The notes: a model not told the origin generated them from the letters alone. DNA of 64,000 nt from Pseudomonas nitroreducens NBRC 12694 (GCF_002091755.1 NZ_BDAI01000019.1:1-64000); one strand, 5' to 3'; counted from the stretch's first letter, positions 25,707 to 34,546 are shown. Numbers and translations are program-made.

Positions 25707-26207
25707 TCAGGCGGCTGGCAATTCCATGACCATCTCGTGCCACGCCATGCCGCCATGGTCGGACGCCGACGGCTTGACGTAGCGGTAGCCGAAGCGCTCG
25801 TAGAGCGGCACGTGGCGGTCCTTGCACATCAGGTGGATGGTGCGCTTGCCCAGGCCCGCCATGCGTTCGACGAAGGTGCGCATCAGCAGCGACGCATAGC
25901 CTTTGCCCTGCTGCGCCGGGTCGATCACCACCGACATGATCACCACGTTGGGCGCCGCCGGATCATGGCCGATGAGTTCCTTGAAGCCCTCGTCGGACAT
26001 CACCACGTCGAACGCGCAGCCACTGTTGATGAAGCCGATGATCTCGCCGTCCAGCTCCATGATCAGGAAGCCTTCGGGATATTGCGCGATGCGCGTGGCG
26101 ATCTTCTCGTGCGTCGCCGCCTCGTCGCCCTCGTAGGCGGTGGTTTCGATCGCGAAGCAACGGTCGGTGTCGGCGGGAACGGCGGTGCGGAAGGTCGGAG
26201 CGGTCAT
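25707..26207 (-). CDS. GNAT-family N-acetyltransferase
   Basis: A 166-residue acetyltransferase. The acetyl-CoA pyrophosphate-binding motif is QQGKGYA within VVIDPAQQGKGYASLLMRTF, and a late LYERFGYRYV segment is typical of the fold. AGGA precedes ATG 26207. The acceptor could be an amine metabolite, antibiotic or protein; nothing in the neighbourhood decides this. Confidence 0.85.
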   Translation of the reverse strand: MTAPTFRTAVPADTDRCFAIETTAYEGDEAATHEKIATRIAQYPEGFLIMELDGEIIGFINSGCAFDVVMSDEGFKELIGHDPAAPNVVIMSVVIDPAQQGKGYASLLMRTFVERMAGLGKRTIHLMCKDRHVPLYERFGYRYVKPSASDHGGMAWHEMVMELPAA

Positions 26208-26291
26208 GGGGAAATCCTGGCAGAGCAAAACAGGACGGCATGGTAAAGAAACCCGGCCGTCCCGTCTCGCCGCCCTGCCCTGCGGCCGGTT

Positions 26292-26687
26292 TCAGCCCTG
26301 TGGCAGGCGCGCGATCACCTTGATCTCGAAATCGAAGCCGTAGAGCCAGGTCACGCCCACCGCCGTCACCGTCGGATAGGGGGCTGCGCCCCAATAGTCG
26401 GCGGCGACCTGCCAGGCGCGCTCGAAATTCGCCTGGGGGTCGACCATGAAGATCGTCACGTCCATCACGTCATCGAAGCTGCAACCGGCGGCGTCGAGGA
26501 TCCCGTTGAGGTTTGCGAAGGCACGCCGCACCTGGGCATCCAGCCCGGCCTCGGGCGAACCGTCCTCGCGGCTGCCAACCTGACCTGAGACGAACAGCAG
26601 GCCGTTGCTGCGGATCGCCGGGGAATAGCGGTTGCGTTCATAAAGAGCCTGGCGGCCGGAAGGGAAAACCACGTCACGTGTACTCAT
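26292..26687 (-). CDS. RidA/YjgF-family protein
   Basis: A 131-residue small trimeric-type protein of the Rid family, whose best known members hydrolyse reactive enamine/imine intermediates. Family marks are NGLLFVSGQVG near residues 28-38 and a variant C-terminal end (FEIKVIARLP). The arginine near the C-terminus that is essential for enamine deaminase activity in RidA cannot be placed confidently, so this may be a Rid4-7-type paralogue. It is transcribed away from a LysR regulator 163 bases upstream, a common regulator-target layout. Confidence 0.82.
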   Translation of the reverse strand: MSTRDVVFPSGRQALYERNRYSPAIRSNGLLFVSGQVGSREDGSPEAGLDAQVRRAFANLNGILDAAGCSFDDVMDVTIFMVDPQANFERAWQVAADYWGAAPYPTVTAVGVTWLYGFDFEIKVIARLPQG

Positions 26688-26783
26688 CTGCTTGCTCCAG
26701 CGAGGGGCGCGATGGCCCCGGTTCAACGATGGAGGCAGGTTACGGCGCGCGGGGGCAGCGATAATCGGGCAACACTGGTCAGC

Positions 26784-26806
26784 ATTGTTTGTAGAATCCA
26801 AACAAT
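26784..26806. promoter_or_regulatory. LysR-type operator between ridA-like and lysR genes
   Basis: ATTGTTTG and CAAACAAT flank a 7-base spacer perfectly and contain the T-N11-A pattern of LysR boxes. The position between divergent genes suits autoregulation and control of the RidA-like gene. Confidence 0.6.
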
Positions 26807-26850
26807 CAGCCCCTCTCAACGCCCTCCTTCCTGGGTCAGCCGGAGCCGCC

Positions 26851-27774
26851 ATGGACCGTTTCGATGCGATGCAAGCCTTCGCCCGCGTGGTGGAAACCGG
26901 CAGCTTCACCAAGGCCGCCGACACCCTGCACATGAGCCGCACCAGCGTGACCCAACTGATCCAGCAGCTGGAGGCGCGCCTGCGCGTGCGCCTGATCAAC
27001 CGCACCACGCGCAAGCTCAACCTCACCGCCGACGGCGCCGCCTACTACGAGCGCGTGGTGCGCCTGCTGGCGGACATGGACGACGCCGAGACCAGCCTCT
27101 CCAGCGCCGCCGCCCTGCCTCGCGGGCGGCTGAGGGTGGACGTGCCCAGCCCGCTGGCGCGCATCCTGCTGATCCCCGCGCTGCCGGGCTTCCACGCGCG
27201 CTACCCGGACATCCAGATCGACCTGGGCGTCAGCGACCGCATGGTCGACCTCATCGATGAAAATGTGGATTGCGTGGTGCGCGGTGGCGAACTCACCGAT
27301 CAATCGCTGATGGCCCGGCGCGTCGGCGACCTGCAGTTGGGGGTCTTCGCCGCGCCTTCCTACCTGCAGCGCGCCGGAATGCCGGAACACCCGCGTGACC
27401 TGGAGAACAGCCAGCAGCGCATCGTCGGTTACCTCTGGGCGCGCACCGGCAAGCCGTTGTCGTACGCGCTGCACAAGGCGGGAGAGACCGTGCAGGTCCA
27501 GGGGCGGCCGGTGCTGACCGTGGACGACGGCAACGCCTACCTTGCCGCCGGTATCGCCGGCATGGGGGTGCTCTGGCTGCCGCGCTACATGGCCGACGAG
27601 GCCGTGGCGCGCGGCGAACTGGTGGAGCTGTTCGCCGGCTGGACGATGGAAACCATGCCGCTGTTCGTGGCCTTCCCGCCCAACCGCCACGTCAGCGCGA
27701 AGCTGAGGGTGTTCATCGACTGGATCGTCGAGCTGATGGCGCGGCACGCGCCGGTGGCCCAGCCCCGACTCTAG
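26851..27774 (+). CDS. LysR-family transcriptional regulator
   Basis: A 307-residue regulator of the CrgA/DmlR-like group. Its helix-turn-helix spans about residues 1-60 (FARVVETGSFTKAADTLHMSRTSVTQLIQQLE), followed by the periplasmic-binding-protein-like effector domain. It is divergent from the RidA-like gene, with a perfect inverted repeat between them, and ends 11 bases before the convergent methyltransferase stop. The target and effector are unknown. Confidence 0.87.
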   Translation: MDRFDAMQAFARVVETGSFTKAADTLHMSRTSVTQLIQQLEARLRVRLINRTTRKLNLTADGAAYYERVVRLLADMDDAETSLSSAAALPRGRLRVDVPSPLARILLIPALPGFHARYPDIQIDLGVSDRMVDLIDENVDCVVRGGELTDQSLMARRVGDLQLGVFAAPSYLQRAGMPEHPRDLENSQQRIVGYLWARTGKPLSYALHKAGETVQVQGRPVLTVDDGNAYLAAGIAGMGVLWLPRYMADEAVARGELVELFAGWTMETMPLFVAFPPNRHVSAKLRVFIDWIVELMARHAPVAQPRL

Positions 27775-27785
27775 ACAGCGCAGCT

Positions 27786-28451
27786 TCAACCCAGGCGCAT
27801 GGACAATTCCACGTCATCGGCAAAGGGAATCGACAGGTAGCGCCCGCCCGGCAGGCGGACCTCCGCCAGGTACTCCGCGCTGTAGTCGGCGTTGTCGGCG
27901 ATGACCAGCGCACCGGGCCGCAGGCGGTTTTCCACCAGGGCGAGGACTTCCGGGTAGAGCGCCTTGGCGCCGTCGAGCAGCAACAGGTCGATGCTCTCAG
28001 GCAGGTCGCGGGCCAGCGTCTGCAGTGCATCGCCCTCGCGGATTTCCACCAGGTCGGCCACGCCACCCGCGACCAGGTTGGCCTGGGCGCGTGCCACTTT
28101 CGAAGGCTCGAACTCGCTGGTGATCAGCCGGCCGCCGCCGTTGTCGCGCAAGGCAGCCGCCAGGTGCAACGTCGAAATACCGAAGGAAGTGCCGAATTCG
28201 ACGATGTGCCTGGCGCCGATGCTGCGCGCCAGCATGTACAACAGCGCAGCGGTTTCCCGCGAGACGGGCAGCGGCTGGTCCCTGAGCTGGCCGTAGAGCT
28301 CCCGATACTGGGTCTTGCTCTGCATCAGGCGCGTCAGCGCGGCCTGGTCGAGATTGGCGAAGGCCGGGCTGGACTGGGGAGAGGCCGCATCAGCTTCCTC
28401 GAAGAGGCGTTGCAGCAGGGGTGCCAAGGGGGCAGAAGTGAGGGTCGTCAT
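27786..28451 (-). CDS. Class I SAM-dependent O-methyltransferase
   Basis: A 221-residue enzyme of the catechol/caffeoyl-CoA O-methyltransferase type. The SAM-binding motif is IVEFGTSFGISTLHLAAAL, followed by an acidic loop (TSEFEPSKV) and the metal-site region DLLLLDGAKALY. The acceptor is probably a phenolic or similar hydroxyl, inferred from family only. It is divergent from a TetR regulator 95 bases away, which is its likely repressor. Confidence 0.85.
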   Translation of the reverse strand: MTTLTSAPLAPLLQRLFEEADAASPQSSPAFANLDQAALTRLMQSKTQYRELYGQLRDQPLPVSRETAALLYMLARSIGARHIVEFGTSFGISTLHLAAALRDNGGGRLITSEFEPSKVARAQANLVAGGVADLVEIREGDALQTLARDLPESIDLLLLDGAKALYPEVLALVENRLRPGALVIADNADYSAEYLAEVRLPGGRYLSIPFADDVELSMRLG

Positions 28452-28497
28452 GGTGGTCTCCGGATAGGGGATTGAGCGCGAAAAAGCGCCCGACTAG

Positions 28498-28533
28498 AAT
28501 GCGACGAATTCGTCAGGTTCCACTATTCGCATT
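28498..28533. promoter_or_regulatory. Nested inverted repeats between methyltransferase and TetR genes
   Basis: GACGAATTCGTC (28503-28514) is a perfect 12-base palindrome, and AATGCGA/TCGCATT arms lie at 28498 and 28527. They sit directly upstream of the TetR start and are candidate repressor sites. Confidence 0.5.
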
Positions 28534-28546
28534 GCCGGAGAGCCCC

Positions 28547-29176
28547 ATGCCCGAACGCCGCAGCCCGCGTATTTCCACGCGCAAGGAGCCGAAACAGGCG
28601 CGCTCCAACGACCTGGTGACGGCCATTCTGGATGCCGCTGTTCAGGTTCTGGAGAAGGAAGGCGCCTCGCGTTTCACCACCGCGCGCGTGGCCGAGCGCG
28701 CCGGCGTCAGTGTCGGCTCGCTGTACCAGTACTTCCCGAACAAGGCGGCGATCCTGTTCCGCCTGCAGAGCGACGAATGGCGGCAGACCACCGAGATGTT
28801 GCGCGGCCTGCTGGCGGACGAAACGCAGGCGCCATTGCAGCGCCTGCGCAACCTCGTCCATGCCTTCATCCGCTCCGAGTGCGAAGAGGCGCGCATGCGC
28901 ATCGCCCTGAGCGATGCCGCCCCGCTCTACCGCGATGCGCCGGAGGCCCGCGAAGCCAAGGCCGTCGGCGAGGGGATTTTCCAGGCGTTCATCGCCGAAG
29001 CCCTCCCGCTCGCTCCCGCAACCCAGCGCACGCTGGCTTGCGAGTTGATCACCACGACGCTCGGCTCAGTGGGCAAGCAGTTCTCGGAAAGCCCGCGCAG
29101 CGCCGAGCAGATCGATGCTTTCAGCGATGCGCTGGCAGATATGTTCTGCGCCTACCTGAAGAGCCTCATGCAGTAG
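28547..29176 (+). CDS. TetR-family transcriptional regulator
   Basis: A 209-residue repressor. A basic N-terminal arm is followed by the helix-turn-helix at about 22-65 (ARVAERAGVSVGSLYQYFPNKAAIL) and a helical effector domain. GGAG precedes ATG 28547. It is divergent from the O-methyltransferase, with strong palindromes in between, so it probably represses that gene and itself. The inducer is unknown. Confidence 0.87.
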   Translation: MPERRSPRISTRKEPKQARSNDLVTAILDAAVQVLEKEGASRFTTARVAERAGVSVGSLYQYFPNKAAILFRLQSDEWRQTTEMLRGLLADETQAPLQRLRNLVHAFIRSECEEARMRIALSDAAPLYRDAPEAREAKAVGEGIFQAFIAEALPLAPATQRTLACELITTTLGSVGKQFSESPRSAEQIDAFSDALADMFCAYLKSLMQ

Positions 29177-29180
29177 AGGC

Positions 29181-29873
29181 TTAACCCCGGCACTCCACCA
29201 ACTGCGCCTCGGCCTTGGCGCCCGGCATCATCGCCTGCAACCCGGCGATCAGTTGGTCGCCCGCCTCGCGCAGGGCTTCCAGCGGCATCTGCGGCAGGCT
29301 TTCGAGGATGAACCACATCTGCTGCGCGTCGGCGTCCAGGCGGGTGCGCACGCCCTGCCGCCAGTTCCAGCGGCGACAGGTGACACCGAGGTCGTCACGC
29401 CAGATGACTTCGCCGGATTCGGGCGATTCGTGGGCCGGCGCGCCGTCCTTCATGGTGTCGAAGAGTTCGTTGCCGTCGGCGATCACCAGGCGCGGGGTTC
29501 CGGCGTAGGCGGCGAGGTTCTCCCCACCCACCGGAATCGCGAACTGCACGCTGATGGCGTTGTACAGGTCCACCACCGGATCGATGACCGGCAGGCTGCC
29601 GTCACGCAGTACACGCTTGCGCAGCGCCTCCGCCGAGCAGGGCGTGCGCTGAGGCTTGGCACCAAAACGGCGGAACACGTCGGCCCACGCCGCCAGGTGT
29701 GCCTCGGCCCAGGCCGGCTCACCCGCCAGGAGAGCCGCGCAGGCTCGCTGCAGGGCCTGCTCGGCCACCGCCGGGTGGCGGATCGGCGCGGCCTCGACCG
29801 TGATGCTCAGGGCCCGAAAGCCGGGGGCGATGGCGGCGATGGCGGGGGCAATGCGAGGCGTGACGGGATGCAT
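29181..29873 (-). CDS. B3/B4 tRNA-binding-domain protein
   Basis: A 230-residue stand-alone version of the B3/B4 domain of phenylalanyl-tRNA synthetase beta chain, where it serves amino acid editing. Typical segments are PVIDPVVDLYNAISVQFAIPVGG and CRRWNWRQGVRT. Stand-alone members are presumed to act on tRNA or aminoacyl adducts, but this is not established for most. It ends 4 bases from the convergent TetR gene and is preceded by a possible 30-residue gene. Confidence 0.8.
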   Translation of the reverse strand: MHPVTPRIAPAIAAIAPGFRALSITVEAAPIRHPAVAEQALQRACAALLAGEPAWAEAHLAAWADVFRRFGAKPQRTPCSAEALRKRVLRDGSLPVIDPVVDLYNAISVQFAIPVGGENLAAYAGTPRLVIADGNELFDTMKDGAPAHESPESGEVIWRDDLGVTCRRWNWRQGVRTRLDADAQQMWFILESLPQMPLEALREAGDQLIAGLQAMMPGAKAEAQLVECRG

Positions 29874-29921
29874 GGCGAAATCCTTGGTGTACAGCGAATG
29901 CGGACGATCAAATTGCCCATC

Positions 29922-30014
29922 TCAGCGGCGGACGAAGTTGCGCTTGTGGTAGTCGCCCCAGGCAACGGACAGGGTTTTCAGCAGGCAAAGCAAAGTGGTC
30001 CATCTGGACCTCAT
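29922..30014 (-). CDS. Possible small protein, 30 residues
   Basis: A short frame with a good ribosome site (GGAG, 8 bases before ATG 30014) encodes a hydrophobic start (WTTLLCLLKTLSVAW) and a basic end (HKRNFVRR). It lies 48 bases upstream of the B3/B4 gene on the same strand and could be its leader gene. No family is known to me; the protein-like composition and ribosome site are the only support. Confidence 0.4.
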   Translation of the reverse strand: MRSRWTTLLCLLKTLSVAWGDYHKRNFVRR

Positions 30015-30367
30015 GGGAATGTCTCCGGAGTCGGTGGGCACGAAGGCGCCGGGCAGCAAGCCTGGCCAGGCTATTTCTACCGGGAAGGCGCCGACGCTGC
30101 CATGAAATCCCCGAATGAAGTATTAGCCAGGCTTATGCAAGCTCTCAAAAATCAGCCCAGCTAATCCGCAATGCTTTAGTCGAACTGAACTGTCGGGCCA
30201 CAGAAATCGTGCATTGAAGTGCGCCCCTGCCAGCGGTGAGATGGAGAAGGACATCAGCATCCTGACCGACATCCAGTTCACGGATGGGCGCGGTTACGGC
30301 TACTGAGGCCTGCGCCCAAGCCGCCTTTTGCAGACTCACCCAAGCCACAGCGCTCCCGGGTTGAGCA
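30015..30367. other. Decayed intergenic stretch
   Basis: No complete gene is present. A plus-strand frame ending at 30306 (MEKDISILTDIQ..., then a stop) and another ending at 30164 look like C-terminal and N-terminal scraps of lost genes. Together with the adjacent broken lysR they suggest a deletion-scarred site. Confidence 0.4.
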
Positions 30368-30777
30368 CTACTCACCAACCGACAGCAACCACTCGATGAA
30401 CGCCCGGACCTCCGGGCGTTCCCGCTTCGCCTCGGGGCAGACCACGTAGTAGTTGTGCACTGCCGCCACCGAGATCGGCGCCGGACGCACCAGCCGGCCT
30501 TCGTCGAGGTCGCGCTGTGAAACCGTCTCGTCGCTGAGCGCCACGCCGAAGCCAGCGCGCTGACCACGCTCTTCTGCAGCGCTCGCCCACTGGCGGTCAG
30601 CCCCAACTGGCGGCCGCGCTTCTCGAACAGCTCCACACCCAGGCCGGCCTGCAGCGCCTTGACCGGCTGGCTGACCGCGCCGCTGGTGACGTGCAGTTCG
30701 ATGGCAGCCGCCGCCAGGCTGCCCAGGCGGGCCACGCTTTCGAACACCCTGAAACTGTGCAGTGGCGGGAGGGCCAC
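30368..30777 (-). pseudogene. LysR-family regulator remnant with internal deletion and frameshift
   Basis: The first about 70 residues form a normal GcvA-like helix-turn-helix (LPPLHSFRVFESVARLGS, then SGAVSQPVKALQ). Reading then has to shift frame near 30560 to continue into a recognisable LysR C-terminus (GVALSDETVSQRDLDEGRL, then YYVVCPEA and FIEWLLSVGE). About 170 codons of the effector domain are missing. The start is GTG 30777. The product cannot be a working LysR protein, though the DNA-binding part could still be made. Confidence 0.8.
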
Positions 30778-31156
30778 CTTCTGAAGCAGTCCTGCGCAAA
30801 TCGTGACGGACGGTTATAGCAGGAGCGGCCTTCACCCGGGAATGCAACGCGCTCCAGGCACCTCTGGCCCGCAATTTGCGAAGTCCTGTGTCCAGGTGGG
30901 TGCAAAGAAGCTTGCGGCGCTTTGCATGCAGCCAACTGGTGCTTTTGGATTCAAGAATGCACACATTTTGGGCAGAGCATATCGAGTCAGGATTTCATGC
31001 ATAACGCTGATTACAGAGCCATCTCAACGGAAAAGGCACCTAACCACCCGGTCAGATTCCGGACCATTGGACGCAAAAATGTATACAAACCAGTGGATAT
31101 TTCCCACGAACTTTGTCTACAGTGGCCGCACAACAAAAACAAGCGAGTCCTCAGCC
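30778..31156. other. Upstream region of purine permease
   Basis: These 379 bases contain no convincing gene. AT content rises toward the permease start. TGTATACA (31080-31087) is a short palindrome of the type bound by GntR/FadR regulators and lies 70 bases before the start codon; its role is speculative. Confidence 0.45.
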
Positions 31157-32704
31157 ATGAATGATCGTTCAGCTGTAGCGTCCGCCGGCGCACGCCCGGA
31201 AGACGAGAACCTCGGAATCGGCGCCAACCTGGCGTACGGCCTGCAACACGTTCTGACCATGTACGGCGGTATCGTCGCCGTACCCCTGATCCTCGGCCAG
31301 GCGGCCGGGCTCTCCCCCAGCGAAATCGGCCTGCTGATCGCCGCCTCGCTGTTCGCCGGCGGCCTCGCCACCCTGCTGCAGACCCTCGGCATCCCGTTCT
31401 TCGGCTCACAGATGCCGCTGGTGCAGGGCGTATCCTTCGCCGGCGTCGCCACCATGATCGCCATCCTCGGCGGCGGCTACGAGGGCGGCGGCCTGAATGC
31501 CGTGCTCGGCGCAGTCATGGCCGCCTCGTTCATCGGCTTCCTGATCACGCCGATCTTCTCGCGCATCACCAAGTTCTTCCCGCCGCTGGTGACCGGCATC
31601 GTCATCACCACCATCGGCCTGACGCTGATGCCGGTGGCCGCGCGCTGGGCCATGGGCGGCAACCCCAAGGCACCGGACTTCGGCAGCATGGCCAACATCG
31701 GCCTGGCCGCGCTCACCCTGGTGATCGTCCTGCTGCTGAGCAAACTGGGCAGCGCGTCGATCTCGCGCCTGTCGATCCTGCTGGCCATGGTGATCGGCAC
31801 CCTGATCGCCGCCGCCCTGGGCATGACCGACTTTTCCCGCGTGGCCGAAGGTCCGATGGTGGCCTTCCCGGCGATCTTCCACTTCGGCATGCCGACCTTC
31901 CACATCGCCGCGATCCTGTCGATGCTGATCGTGATCATGGTGACCCTGGTGGAGACCTCGGCGGACATCCTCGCCGTGGGCGAGATCATCGGCACCAAGG
32001 TCGACTCCAAGCGCCTGGGCAACGGCCTGCGCGCCGACATGGCGTCGAGCATAGTGGCGCCGATCTTCGGCTCCTTCACCCAGAGCGCGTTCGCCCAGAA
32101 CGTCGGCCTGGTGGCGGTGACCGGCGTCAAGAGCCGCTACGTGGTAGCCACCGGCGGCCTGATCCTGGTGACCCTCGGCCTGCTGCCGGTGATGGGCCGG
32201 GTGATCGCCGCGGTGCCCTCCTCCGTGCTGGGCGGCGCTGGCGTGGTGCTGTTCGGCACCGTGGCGGCGAGCGGCATCCGCACGCTGTCCAAGGTCGACT
32301 ACCGCAACAACATGAACCTGATCATCGTCGCCACCTCGATCGGCTTCGGCATGATCCCGATCGCCGCGCCAAGCTTCTACGAGCACTTCCCCAGCTGGTT
32401 CGCCACCATCTTCCACTCGGGCATCAGCTCGGCGGCGATCATGGCCATCGGCCTCAACCTGCTGTTCAACCACTTCAAGACCGGCAACTCGGACCAGCAG
32501 TCGGTGTTCGTCGCCGCCGAGGAACGCACCCTGCGCTACCGTGACATCGCCGCGCTGAACGAGGGTGACTACTTCCAGAACGGCAAGCTGTTTGACGCCG
32601 AGGGCAACGAAGTACCGGTAATCGTCGACGATCACGACCACGACGAGCACCACGCGCCAGCGACCAGACCGCTCAAGCGCGAGACGGTGAACAGCAGCGC
32701 CTGA
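31157..32704 (+). CDS. NCS2-family nucleobase permease (xanthine/uric acid/uracil type)
   Basis: A 515-residue inner-membrane symporter with about 14 helices. Family features are the N-terminal ANLAYGLQHVLTMYGG segment with its functionally important QH, and the substrate-site region TFHIAAILSMLIVIMVTLVETSADILAVGE. The C-terminal tail is histidine- and aspartate-rich (DDHDHDEHHAP). The glutamate in VETSAD matches xanthine/urate carriers of the family. A frame extends upstream, but ATG 31157 fits the family start. No purine catabolic genes adjoin it. Confidence 0.87.
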   Translation: MNDRSAVASAGARPEDENLGIGANLAYGLQHVLTMYGGIVAVPLILGQAAGLSPSEIGLLIAASLFAGGLATLLQTLGIPFFGSQMPLVQGVSFAGVATMIAILGGGYEGGGLNAVLGAVMAASFIGFLITPIFSRITKFFPPLVTGIVITTIGLTLMPVAARWAMGGNPKAPDFGSMANIGLAALTLVIVLLLSKLGSASISRLSILLAMVIGTLIAAALGMTDFSRVAEGPMVAFPAIFHFGMPTFHIAAILSMLIVIMVTLVETSADILAVGEIIGTKVDSKRLGNGLRADMASSIVAPIFGSFTQSAFAQNVGLVAVTGVKSRYVVATGGLILVTLGLLPVMGRVIAAVPSSVLGGAGVVLFGTVAASGIRTLSKVDYRNNMNLIIVATSIGFGMIPIAAPSFYEHFPSWFATIFHSGISSAAIMAIGLNLLFNHFKTGNSDQQSVFVAAEERTLRYRDIAALNEGDYFQNGKLFDAEGNEVPVIVDDHDHDEHHAPATRPLKRETVNSSA

Positions 32705-32724
32705 TACTCAGTCAGACGTCCATG

Positions 32725-32750
32725 AAAAAGGCCCCTTCCGGGGCCTTTTT
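32725..32750. terminator. Bidirectional terminator
   Basis: AAAAAGGCCCC-TTCC-GGGGCCTTTTT hairpin with flanking A and T runs, between the convergent permease and peptidoglycan amidase genes. Confidence 0.92.
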
Positions 32751-32753
32751 CAT

Positions 32754-33563
32754 TCAGGGCGCCTGTTCCTGCTGCAGGGCCTGATCGATCAGCCGCCAGG
32801 TCTTCGGCCCCACTATGCCATCGGCCACCAGCTCGTGGCGGCGCTGGAACTCCCGCACCGCAGCTTCGGTCTTCGCGCCAAAATGGGCGTCCTCATCGGC
32901 ACCACAGGCACGCTGGACAAGGCGCACCAGGTCACCTACCGCACCGCGCCGCAAGGTCGGCCGCGGTAACTGACCAGGCACCGTATCCGACTCCAGGGCC
33001 GGGATCATCGGACGCAGGATCGCCTTGCCATCGAGTATCTCGCGCACCCTCGTGCGAAATGCCTCCATGTCGAAGGTCGGATCGTTCTTGCGCCCATGCG
33101 GCAGGGCGTACTCCTTGTGGCCGGCGCAGGCCTGTTCGTCCTGCTTCAGGTGCTTGAGAATGGCCGCGACACCGCGCTGGTAGCTGTCCATCTGTACATC
33201 GCTCCAGGCTTCATCGAGCCCGGTATTTTCCGCCTCGATGCCGATGAAGCTGCTGTTGCCGGAACTTAAGCCTTCCCAGCTTCCCTTGCCGGCATGGTTG
33301 CAGCGGCCGGCGGCGATCACGTAGTAGGTGCCGTCACGCCCGAGCCCCAGCTGGGCCAGAGGCCCACTGAGGTCACGGCGCCCCTCGATCAGGGTCTTCA
33401 GGCTGGGCATATTGCCGCGCAACGGGCCAGCGGTGTGATGGCAGATCACGCCATGCACCTGCCCCATATCACCCACCCCGCGACTGCTCCAGCCGTCCAC
33501 ACGGGCGACTTTCAAGCCGGCGGCTTCGAGCACGTCCGGCAACCAGGTCAACGCGTAGTTCAT
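32754..33563 (-). CDS. N-acetylmuramoyl-L-alanine amidase with peptidoglycan-binding domain
   Basis: A 269-residue protein. The N-terminal amidase_2/PGRP-like domain (about 20-165) has VICHHTAGP for zinc binding, then CNHAGKGSW and an AGHKEYALPHGRKNDP segment. A linker leads to a C-terminal peptidoglycan-binding type 1 repeat (about 195-260; LRRGAVGDLVRLVQ...FGAKTEAAVREFQRRHELVADGIVGPKTW). The layout resembles phage-type endolysins. There is no signal peptide. Its start overlaps the stop of the membrane-protein gene upstream by 4 bases, so the two are translated together. Confidence 0.85.
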   Translation of the reverse strand: MNYALTWLPDVLEAAGLKVARVDGWSSRGVGDMGQVHGVICHHTAGPLRGNMPSLKTLIEGRRDLSGPLAQLGLGRDGTYYVIAAGRCNHAGKGSWEGLSSGNSSFIGIEAENTGLDEAWSDVQMDSYQRGVAAILKHLKQDEQACAGHKEYALPHGRKNDPTFDMEAFRTRVREILDGKAILRPMIPALESDTVPGQLPRPTLRRGAVGDLVRLVQRACGADEDAHFGAKTEAAVREFQRRHELVADGIVGPKTWRLIDQALQQEQAP

Positions 33564-34546
33564 GCTTGGACTCCTCCGGTAGCGGCGGGCAGGTCCTCGT
33601 CCGCGGTTTCCTCTTCGATGGGGCAATCGCAACCGTCGATCTCAACCTCCGGGTGCAGCATGACGACGCCAGGCGCCGACAGCCCCACCGGCGCCGCGAG
33701 CGGCGGCGCGGCAGCCTCCAGCAACGGCAGCATCAGCGGCGCCGAGGCGCCTCCCCCCGGAGGCGGATTGACTACCACCAGGCTCAGTTGGCGGCCCGTC
33801 AGCAGGTCCTCCTCCAGCAGCTGCACCGCCAGGCGAGTGCTGTCGCTGACGGTGGTTTCACGGCTCACGCCGTTGACCTGGACGACGGCGCCGCGCACGA
33901 AACCGCCGCCCTGCAGGCAGACATGGAGGGACTGGGCATCCACGGCGCCAGGCTGTGCGTCGGTCAAGGTCGGCACGGGATTGCCCAGACCGTCGCGGCG
34001 CTTGTCGCTTTCACGGGTACGGAACAGGGTGTCGAACAGCTCGCCCAGCTTGTCGGTGGCCTGCTTGGCGAACATACCGGCAAGGCATGCCATGCCCACC
34101 AGGCCGTAGAGGTTGACGTTGACCACACCGTCATCGGCAGCCGCCGTGGTGCCGACGGTGAGGAATCCGCCGCGGATGACCAGGTAGAGCATCAGCGCGA
34201 GGATCATGCCGATAAAGGGCTTGAGGATGTACCACCAGATCCAGCTGGCCATGAAGCGGTCGTTGCCGACGAAGTCGCCGAACGACTTGGCGATATGCAC
34301 GAAGCTGCCCAGGCCGCCCGCGACCATAACCATTACCAGCAGCCGGGCATCTGGGCCAGGGCACCAGCCGAGCAGGCATTGCGCGCCAGCATCGCCTTCG
34401 ACACCGGCCAGCGGGAACTTCGGGTAGTGCTGCGGCCACAACGACACCAGCAGCCAGGCCAGCAGAAGGGAAAGGAAGATCAGGCCAGCGCCCATCGTCC
34501 ATATCTGCAGACGATTCGCGCGACGGGTCCGGGGGCGTGTGTCCAT
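33560..34546 (-). CDS. Membrane protein with C-terminal TIG-like domain, partner of amidase
   Basis: A 328-residue protein. Hydrophobic helices lie at about 15-37, 68-86, 104-126 and 143-160, followed by a soluble part. Residues about 205-280 read like an IPT/TIG immunoglobulin-like fold (LHVCLQGGGFVRGAVVQVNG, ...LVVVNPPPGGGASAP). The C-terminus is acidic. The gene is translationally coupled to the peptidoglycan amidase. It could help deliver the amidase, as a holin-like or anchoring factor, but no known family explains the pair. Confidence 0.65.
   Translation of the reverse strand: MDTRPRTRRANRLQIWTMGAGLIFLSLLLAWLLVSLWPQHYPKFPLAGVEGDAGAQCLLGWCPGPDARLLVMVMVAGGLGSFVHIAKSFGDFVGNDRFMASWIWWYILKPFIGMILALMLYLVIRGGFLTVGTTAAADDGVVNVNLYGLVGMACLAGMFAKQATDKLGELFDTLFRTRESDKRRDGLGNPVPTLTDAQPGAVDAQSLHVCLQGGGFVRGAVVQVNGVSRETTVSDSTRLAVQLLEEDLLTGRQLSLVVVNPPPGGGASAPLMLPLLEAAAPPLAAPVGLSAPGVVMLHPEVEIDGCDCPIEEETADEDLPAATGGVQA

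Noticed and set aside
31080..31087. TGTATACA as a definite regulator site for the purine permease
   Set aside because: An 8-base palindrome is too short to support a specific regulator without further copies.
32754..34546. Prophage remnant around the peptidoglycan amidase
   Set aside because: No integrase, capsid, tail or attachment-site sequences are present nearby, and flanking genes are ordinary chromosomal genes.
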